From Rhododendron vialii (lineage: Eukaryota; Streptophyta; Magnoliopsida; Ericales; Ericaceae), in NCBI RefSeq assembly GCF_030253575.1, contig NC_080557.1, positions 46,652,501 to 46,716,500 of the forward strand: a stretch of 64,000 nucleotides of DNA. Direction: 5' to 3'. Shown here one piece after another: positions 57,588 through 64,000 of the stretch. The notes beneath the pieces were generated by a model. That model searched no databases. It worked only from the letters and a program-made list of their open reading frames with translations, and had not been told where the DNA came from. How positions within the stretch are numbered: position 1 is the first letter of the stretch; each line of letters starts with the position of its first letter. Made by a program: the position numbers and the translations under genes.

Positions 57588-58516
57588 ATCTATTACAGTT
57601 GTGGCAATAGAGATAGAATTAGATGTGGGCATATGGGGACCAAGGCCCCCTAGTGAATTTTTTAAAATTTTCATTATACATAGTAGGGGTGAGCATGGAT
57701 CGGATTGGTCTGGTTTTATAGTAATTCAATAACCAAACCACTACTTACGGATTATGAATTTAGAGAACCAAACCAATCCATAAAATTCATAAAACCAAAC
57801 CAATCCAAACCATTCAAAGACGGTTTGGTTTCGGTTTTAAACCACGGTTCGTTTAAAATTGAGATATCATTACTATAAACTATTTTAAGTACTTAAAATT
57901 GCATAGATAACTTAAACTAAAAGTTATATTGAAATTAATATATTAAAATCATCAAAACTCACTAACATCAATCAACTAAATAAGAATAGAATACATTAGA
58001 AAGTAAGTTACCGAGATAAAAGAGTAGGAAATCACTTTACTAAGCCCAAACCATGTATGTTTAGCGTAATGAAATTGTAGGAATAGGAAGTTTAGGAAAT
58101 TAATATTGAAAGTGAAAGAAAAGAATAGGGTGGTGGAATAGAGTATTAGATAAGGAAATTAAGTTTATTAAGTATATCTAAACAAATTATATACTATATG
58201 TGTGTGTGTGTCTATCACACGGTTCGGATTGGTTTGGAACCAGAACCATTAACGTAAATCCATAAACCAAACCATTTAACACGATTTTTATTTTTTTTAA
58301 ACCAAGACCTAACCACATCATTAAAAAACCAAACCAAACCAAATTATTCGGTTTGGATTGATTTGGACTGGATTCACGGTTTCATGGTTATTTTACTCAC
58401 CCCTAATACATAGGCAACCAATATTCTATTACAGTTGTGGCAATAGAAACGGAATTAAATGTGAGCATATGGGGACCAAGGCCCCCTAGTGAGTTTTTTA
58501 AAATTTTCATTATAGC
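57588..58516. repeat. About 95-bp direct repeats flanking the hAT MITE copy
   Basis: The block from CTATTACAGTTGTGGCAATA through GGGGACCAAGGCCCCCTAGT to TTTTCATTATA occurs at 57588-57678 and again at about 58424-58514 with about six differences. The hAT element sits between them with its own intact target duplication, so the flanking duplication is separate from the transposition. Confidence 0.85.
57684..58405. mobile_element. hAT-type MITE, copy 2 (722 bp)
   Basis: Nearly identical to 16983-17697: same TAGGGGTGAGCA start, CTCACCCCTA end, and internal order of GGTTTGG/CCAAACC motifs. It has its own 8-bp target duplication ATACATAG (57676-57683 and 58406-58413). High identity between copies indicates recent activity. 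Confidence 0.93.
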
Positions 58517-58529
58517 AAGGGGTAGTAGT

Positions 58530-58690
58530 GAGAGAGAAGCTGTTTATAGGTGGCGATTCCAATGGTCACGTAAGAGTTAATAGGCAAGGGTATGAGAAAC
58601 TCTAAGGTGGTTTTGGATTTGGTGATCAAAATGAAGCTAGTAGAAATATCTTGAGTTTTGCATTGGCTTTTGATCTTATAGTTGTGACAC
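58530..58690 (+). mobile_element. LINE endonuclease fragment
   Basis: One frame reads EKLFIGGDSNGHV, a gap, then NEASRNILSFALAFDLIVV. This resembles the GDFNGHV and ILDFALAYDLV signature of the apurinic endonuclease domain of plant non-LTR elements. It is short and contains a stop. Confidence 0.6.
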
Positions 58691-58713
58691 AACTTTTGTC
58701 ACAATACTAATAG

Positions 58714-58969
58714 GAGTTTCTCGCAAATAATCAGAGCTATTCAATTAAATTAAAATAGGTTTTGAAAGGTTCATGAACAAAATCAATCCATTTCGATATC
58801 GGTAAGGGTTTAATCAGTTTGTTCAATTTTATCCTATAAAATTTGACAGGAACCAACTGAATGAATCGATTAAGCATTTGCTGATATCCGAATAAGTTGA
58901 TTTTTTACGGAAACCCTTAAAAATATGTTTAAAACAAATAGAACAACTCCGATTATTTGCATGAGACTC
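58714..58969. mobile_element. 256-bp MITE with about 33-bp inverted ends
   Basis: Left GAGTTTCTCGCAAATAATCA and right GATTATTTGCATGAGACTC are inverted, and pairing continues with about 80% identity over 33 bases. No reading frame. Confidence 0.75.
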
Positions 58970-59028
58970 AAAAATGTAAATGGGTCCAATAAAAAATTTG
59001 TGTGAGAAGAACCGGCCGCTATATATAT

Positions 59029-59246
59029 GTGTATATATATATATATATATATCTACATAATAAGAGAGAACGGTTTTTGAATCTTATTTCTCTATAAATC
59101 CTAATAATTGATTTGCTCCATAAATCCTACGGCTCTCATTCTCTTTCTCAAACAATATTAATTGCTCAATTGTTACTAATTAGATCTCCCGTTGCGACAT
59201 GCCTAAAAGGCACGGACAAACCCTAATATATATATATATATATATC
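59029..59246. repeat. Two (TA)n tracts
   Basis: TA-rich runs at about 59029-59052 and 59228-59246 enclose 175 bp without recognised content. Confidence 0.9.
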
Positions 59247-59621
59247 ACTACTGGACTACTAGTACAACCATAAAGATGATAATGAGACAGAGAGGCAAGT
59301 GGCCCGCCAGCCTAATTTGGAAACTGTTGTTTCAACTGTTTAAACCTGAGTCGAGGAACAGAACAATTCTTGCATGCACTAGCGAGGAAAGACAATAAAT
59401 TCTGTGTCGTTCAGACTAAGCTCTGCAGGGCAAACTTCCCATTGATTGACTGTGGAGACTGAAAGTGCATCGATCTATCAGCTGGCACAATTAATAATGA
59501 GAGGGTTATGAATAATACTATATGGGAAATGAAATTCCGTCCACTAGCCAGGGCTAGCACAATTAAAACTGGGATAAAGTTTCGTATAGTCTAACCTAAC
59601 ACAAGAACTCACAGCAAGCGT

Positions 59622-59695
59622 GTGAAAGTCGACCTCCAGATTATCAAAAGCTTTCGGAGTGAAAGTCGACCTCCAGATCATCAAAAGCTTTCGGA
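59622..59695. repeat. 37-bp perfect-type tandem pair
   Basis: GTGAAAGTCGACCTCCAGAT followed by CATCAAAAGCTTTCGGA (TATC in the first copy) is present twice head to tail, one base different. Confidence 0.95.
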
Positions 59696-60212
59696 GGTTA
59701 TGGTTGTTAGGTGATTACCACTCCGTCAATCCTTGGAGGTTGCATGTTGTCTCCAATGCAGGATAGCTAAAACTACGGGCTAGATTATGAGAAAATAATT
59801 TCCTCTGTGTGCTTCAAAATTCTGCTTAATTCGAATAATACTCTAGCTAGCGCCTCCAATATGAGTCTTGGTTGTGTCTTCGTCCCTATCACCCAATTAT
59901 TGAGACTGCTCGTTATCTCGGGATAAGCTAGTTCAATTACACGATCTTAGCAGTCGTTTTTACTTGTTCAGTTCATCTCTCAAAGATAGGTTCTTGCGTG
60001 CGTACTACTCACTTATTGAAAATGTCCAAAATTTTGACCTTCCATATGCATGCTTTAGTAAAAGAAAGGTTACTTTTTTGCTTGGTACGTACGTAAAAAA
60101 CAAATCATGTTTGTAGGCCGTGTCTAGAAAGAAGAACGAAGGAATATTACAATCACCAAACTTATTGACAAACGAAGGAACATTACATCACCAAACAGAA
60201 GTCCTTGCAAAC
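59696..60212. other. Intergenic, no gene recognised
   Basis: No open frame of note, no tRNA-like or known microRNA precursor that I can recognise, and no clear transposon ends. Confidence 0.4.
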
Positions 60213-60396
60213 TGATAACTCAAAATTAATGATTCATAACTGCTTAGTATATCACTAGTATTATTTTTAATTTCCATTTTATAAGAGTTAATTATGTGGT
60301 TCTGTGAAAAAGATATCTCAAAAAGATTTGAATCAGATCAGTTAGGGCGGGCCGATAGATAGCACACTTTCAAAGTGTTGAAATTTGGTGCACTGA
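60213..60396. repeat. Long direct repeat, copy 1
   Basis: 184 bp starting TGATAACTCAAAATTAATGA and running to TTTGGTGCACTGA match 63817-64000 with only a few substitutions. The second copy reaches the window edge, so the true length is unknown. Confidence 0.93.
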
Positions 60397-61329
60397 GAAT
60401 ATTGTATGTATCTACGTACCTTGCACATGGCGAATCTCATGCAGCCAGGCTTACCAATTTATCTTGGGGCTTTTTTCGGAATTATATGGAAATGCACATG
60501 TGAACATGCAGTATTCACATTAAGCATATGCATGTGCAAAATCATGTGCCCAATTTTTCTACCTAAGACAAGAGAGATAAAAATGAAGAACTGCTGGCTT
60601 AATTAATGTCTGTCAGCCCAAAAGTATGCATCATTTTCTGATGAGAAATATGGTCCTGATTAATATTAGGGCAAATACACAATTTGAGATAATTTTGATG
60701 GGGGAATGAAAGCTCTAAATTCAGCTTGCGGCCAGTGGCAGAGCCGGAAATGCCATTCAGAGAGGGCACTTTTCACAAGTAAACTAAAAAAATAAAGGTG
60801 AAATCTACTGTATTTATATTGAAATATATTCAAAATTGATTTATGGGACTATTTTTTATATGTGTATTAATGAATATATCTTAAATGGTAACTAATGTTA
60901 CAGGAGTTCCATAATACTCAAAAAAAAAAATACTCCATTAGGCTTGTAGCTACTACTCCATATATATACTCCTACGTAGCATCTGTCCCTACTACTAGGC
61001 CTGTTTTCAATAGGGGCCAATGGTAGGCTCATTGGTTGGAATATTTCCATACAGGCCTCCACCCTACAACGTTGTACCATGAAGACATTTAGCACATGCG
61101 TGTCTACTGTTGGATGGGTGTAATTAAATGTGATCTGTGCTGAGTGTCAAACAAATAGTACTATGCAGTAGGTGATAAAAATACAAGAGGGGCACGTAAC
61201 CCTTTATCATTCAGGATTTGTCCGTTTGAGGTACTCAAAATTTCTGCGCATATTTTTAATAATTTTTTTTTATCTATCTCTTCTCATTTATTACATTTTA
61301 ATTAAAACTTCTCTCAAAATTTAAACCAA

Positions 61330-61478
61330 ACAAAGTCTCATTGTCTCTGCCTTTGCATGCTGCTAGTCCATACAAAGTTTTTCTCTGACTTTGAATGGGC
61401 TTCCTGCTAATAAACGGTGTAATTGACCTTCTAGAATTAGTCATGGTGCACGTATGTTGCGGTCACAAATAAAAAAAT
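61330..61478 (+). mobile_element. SINE-like fragment
   Basis: GTCCATACAAAGTTTTTCTC, TGAATGGGCTTCCT and GAATTAGTCATGGTGCACG align with the body of the SINE at 10775-10966. It ends in an A-rich stretch near 61470. Confidence 0.5.
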
Positions 61479-61501
61479 AACTCTGCTTGTACAAAAAGTT
61501 T

Positions 61502-63150
61502 AAATCATGAGGGACACTCTTGAAAAGCGATAACTTCATTGGCTCGTATTATGGGATTTAAGGTGGAAAAATTATCAATCAAATACCTTGGCCTGCCCTT
61601 AGGTGCAAACCCAAGTAGAATCAAGACTTGGGATCCCGTAAATTGAAAGGACTGAGAAGGTCTTGAGTGTTTGGAGATCATAGTGTATTTCAACAGGGGG
61701 AAGAATTACTCTTATCAATTCTAACACTGCAAATGTCCCCATCTACTTTATGTCCTTGTTCAAAATGCCAGTAGCAGTCGCAAAGAAATTGGAGAAAATG
61801 CAGAGACAGTTCTTTTGGGGCGACATCAGTGATAAGAAGAAGATACATTTGGTAAAATGAGACAATATTACAAGGAAGAAATCTGATGGTGGGTTGGGGG
61901 TGAAAAAAATGCTTCAACAGAATCTAGCACTTTTGGCCAAATGGTGGTGGAGATTTGGTAAAGATAAAGAGTCTCTTTGAGTGAAAGTCATTAAGGGTAA
62001 ATACAAACTGAACGAAAATTGTTGGCTTTCTTATGGTCACAGTTTTAGTCCTACCTCTAGAATTTGGGCAAATATCTATTCATTTAAGACTTTCTCATCT
62101 CAGTTGGGGTACTCCATTCGAGAGAGCTTCAGAATGCAGGTAAATTCAAGTAATGCCTCTGTATTTTGGGAACACGTTTGTTTGGGTGAGGTACCATTGA
62201 AAGAAGAATATCCTAGATTGTTTGCATTATCTATCCAAACAGAGGAGTTGATCAGCAATATGAGGGGAGACGCTGGTGGGGGGTCATGGGACCTTTTGTT
62301 TAGGAGAGATATGTTTGGACGGGAGAAGAGAGAGATGGATAACCTGAGGCAGCGACTCCAACGGGTGACGTTAAACCAATCGAATCCTAATGCGTTAATG
62401 TGGCGTTGGACGGGGATGGTAATTTCTATGTGAAATCAGCTTATGGGCAATGGGAGCTTCTATCCCATTCAAGCAATGATCTCCTTGGCTCTCTTTGGAA
62501 GAATTTATGCCCTCCAAAGGTAGAAATTTTTGCTTGGTTGGTTGTTAAGAAAAAAGTTATCACAGGTCAGAACTTCTAAGTAGAAATGTGATAAATGAGA
62601 TTCAGTTAGTTTTGTGTCCTCTGTGTTCACTGCATCTTGAAACTCATCAGCACTTATTTCTTCATTGTCATTTCTCTTGGAGTGTTTGGTCAATAATTTT
62701 GGAGTGGTGGAACATGAAATGGGTATGCCCAATATCGGTTCCGAAATTAACTAGTTGGTGGTTTGCAAATGGGTTCTCCAATTTGGAGAAACATATTTGG
62801 GAAGCTTGCTTCTATGCGACACTATGGTCTTTTTGGTTGGTGAGGAATGACTACATCTTCAACAACTCAACAAAACAGGTTTTGGAAGTGGGAGATATAG
62901 TAAAAACTAGGGTTGCAATGTGGATGAAGGCCAAGTTCAACATCAAAGTCTACACCGTGGAAGAGTTTAAGATCTTTCTAAATGGTATCAAAAAATTGAA
63001 GTTGTAATCTAGTTTTGATGTGTGTTATCCAACTATCGGTTGGATGCGTTGTATTTTCATGGTGCTTCTATGCTTTATGAGCTAGGTTGTTCTCCCTCAA
63101 TATAACCTTTCAAATAATATAAAATGTTTCATTTGCCGAGTAAAAAAAAA
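61502..63150 (+). mobile_element. LINE (L1-type) ORF2 3' fragment, 5' truncated
   Basis: Plus-strand frames give IKYLGLPLGANPSRIKTW, then FKMPVAVAKKLEKMQRQFFW, GGLGVKKMLQQNLALLAKWW, VKVIKGKYKLNENCW and, at 62588-63007, LCPLCSLHLETHQHLFLHC with a Trp-rich tail. This is the standard order at the end of plant L1-type reverse transcriptase: RT thumb, then zf-RVT. The upstream RT core and endonuclease are missing. Two tryptophan codons in the thumb region read TGA (near 61860 and 61980), and there is a frame change near 62420, so it is dead. It ends in a poly(A) tract at 63141-63150. Confidence 0.88.
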
Positions 63151-63816
63151 ACTAAATTGCTTTAATATATATGTACAAAGAAAAACTTCTTTACGGAAGT
63201 TTCCGTAAATAAAGTTTATGGAAGTGAATTGCTGTCGTTCAAAAGTGTTTTAGATGGTCCAAATTTTAATACAACTTTTTCGGAAAAAAGTTAATCGTGA
63301 TCGGTCATAATTGAAAACGAATCCCAGTCATTGATTGCGCGAATGGACGACTGACATTACGCTGCTCTATAAACACCCTGTTCACGGAGCGGCCGTGAAA
63401 AAGTCTATCTCATTTGTACATATTCTCTTAAGAGAGTGAAAATAGATTCTCTTTACCATCAATTTCTGGGGCCACCTCATCGCCACTTGTAATCGTGTGA
63501 AACGGCTAGGAAATGAGCTGTAAAAATAAGTTTGAGGTGCACATGGCTGCCTCGGAACACCTTACATTTCAAAAAAAAAAAGAAAGAAAAGGAAAAATAG
63601 ACTCTCTCTCTCTCTCTCAATTGACATGCCTGAACCTTAAATCCTTGCACCGGCCCCTCATCAAGACCATCTCACCTACCAATCCCTTTATTTAACCAAG
63701 CTCACCTTTCTCCTCTTTTTTGAAATTACACACATTTCTCCGAATTTCTAGGGTTTTGAAGGGTTTTCTCTCCAAAACCGGACACCAAAAAAGATACCTC
63801 AAAAAGATTAATTATG
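63151..63816. other. Intergenic
   Basis: A repeat-like segment at 63220-63420 is related to 56620-56760, and a CT run lies at 63602-63619. No gene seen. Confidence 0.4.
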
Positions 63817-64000
63817 TGATAACTCAAAATTAATGATTCATAACTGCTTAGTATATCACTAGTATTATTTTTAATTTCCATTTTATAAGAGTTAATTATG
63901 TGGTTCTGTGAAAAAGATACCTCAAAAAGATTTGAATTAGGTCAGTTAGGGCAGGCCGATAGATAGCACACTTTCAAAGTGTTGAAATTTGGTGCACTGA
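63817..64000. repeat. Long direct repeat, copy 2 (cut by window end)
   Basis: Partner of 60213-60396, offset 3604 bp. Just before it (63788-63810), AAAAGATACCTCAAAAAGAT and AATTATGTG repeat a piece from inside the unit, so this copy also has a partial tandem duplication at its left edge. Confidence 0.93.

Overview
This is nuclear DNA from a flowering plant, almost certainly a eudicot. Genes are split by GT-AG introns, intergenic DNA is AT-rich, GA/CT microsatellites are common, and short inverted-repeat transposons (MITEs) are dense. The species cannot be fixed from the sequence alone; the gene set fits a woody eudicot. I could reconstruct seven intact protein genes exon by exon, plus one decayed gene copy. 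Splice sites were placed by eye from reading frame and recalled family sequences. Family resemblances were not checked by any search.

Layout. 0-2.4 kb: an Aux/IAA repressor (+) with an auxin-response motif upstream. 3.6-8.2 kb: an OSB-type organellar single-stranded DNA-binding protein (-). 8.2-12.2 kb: tandem duplications, SINE relics and retroelement tails. 12.3-16.3 kb: a UNE12/bHLH7-type bHLH factor (-). 17.0-17.7 kb: a hAT-type MITE. 18.7-21.2 kb: V-ATPase subunit F (-). 22.3-24.4 kb: a broken GLYR (glyoxylate/succinic semialdehyde reductase) gene copy (+). 26.0-35.0 kb: the histone acetyltransferase GCN5/HAG1 (-), 13 exons. 36.6-44.1 kb: a membrane-anchored guanylate-binding protein (-), 17 exons including one of 7 nt. 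44.5-52 kb: a repeat zone with a 390-bp near-perfect hairpin, MULE-type and Stowaway MITEs and old LTR relics. 52.2-55.2 kb: a 3-ketoacyl-CoA synthase (+) whose single intron is filled by MITEs. 55.3-64 kb: a gene-poor tail with a second hAT MITE copy, LINE fragments and a 184-bp direct repeat.

The genes are unrelated housekeeping and regulatory genes: auxin signalling, organelle DNA, bHLH control, vacuolar proton pumping, histone acetylation, a membrane GTPase and very-long-chain fatty acid elongation. I see no operon-like or biosynthetic cluster and no evidence of a wholly new system. The most interesting signals are unusual splicing (a 7-nt exon, a GC-AG intron, a competing GC/GT donor pair), a duplicated exon edge inside GCN5, a long hairpin that could feed small-RNA production, and a MITE family that places G-box palindromes upstream of two genes.
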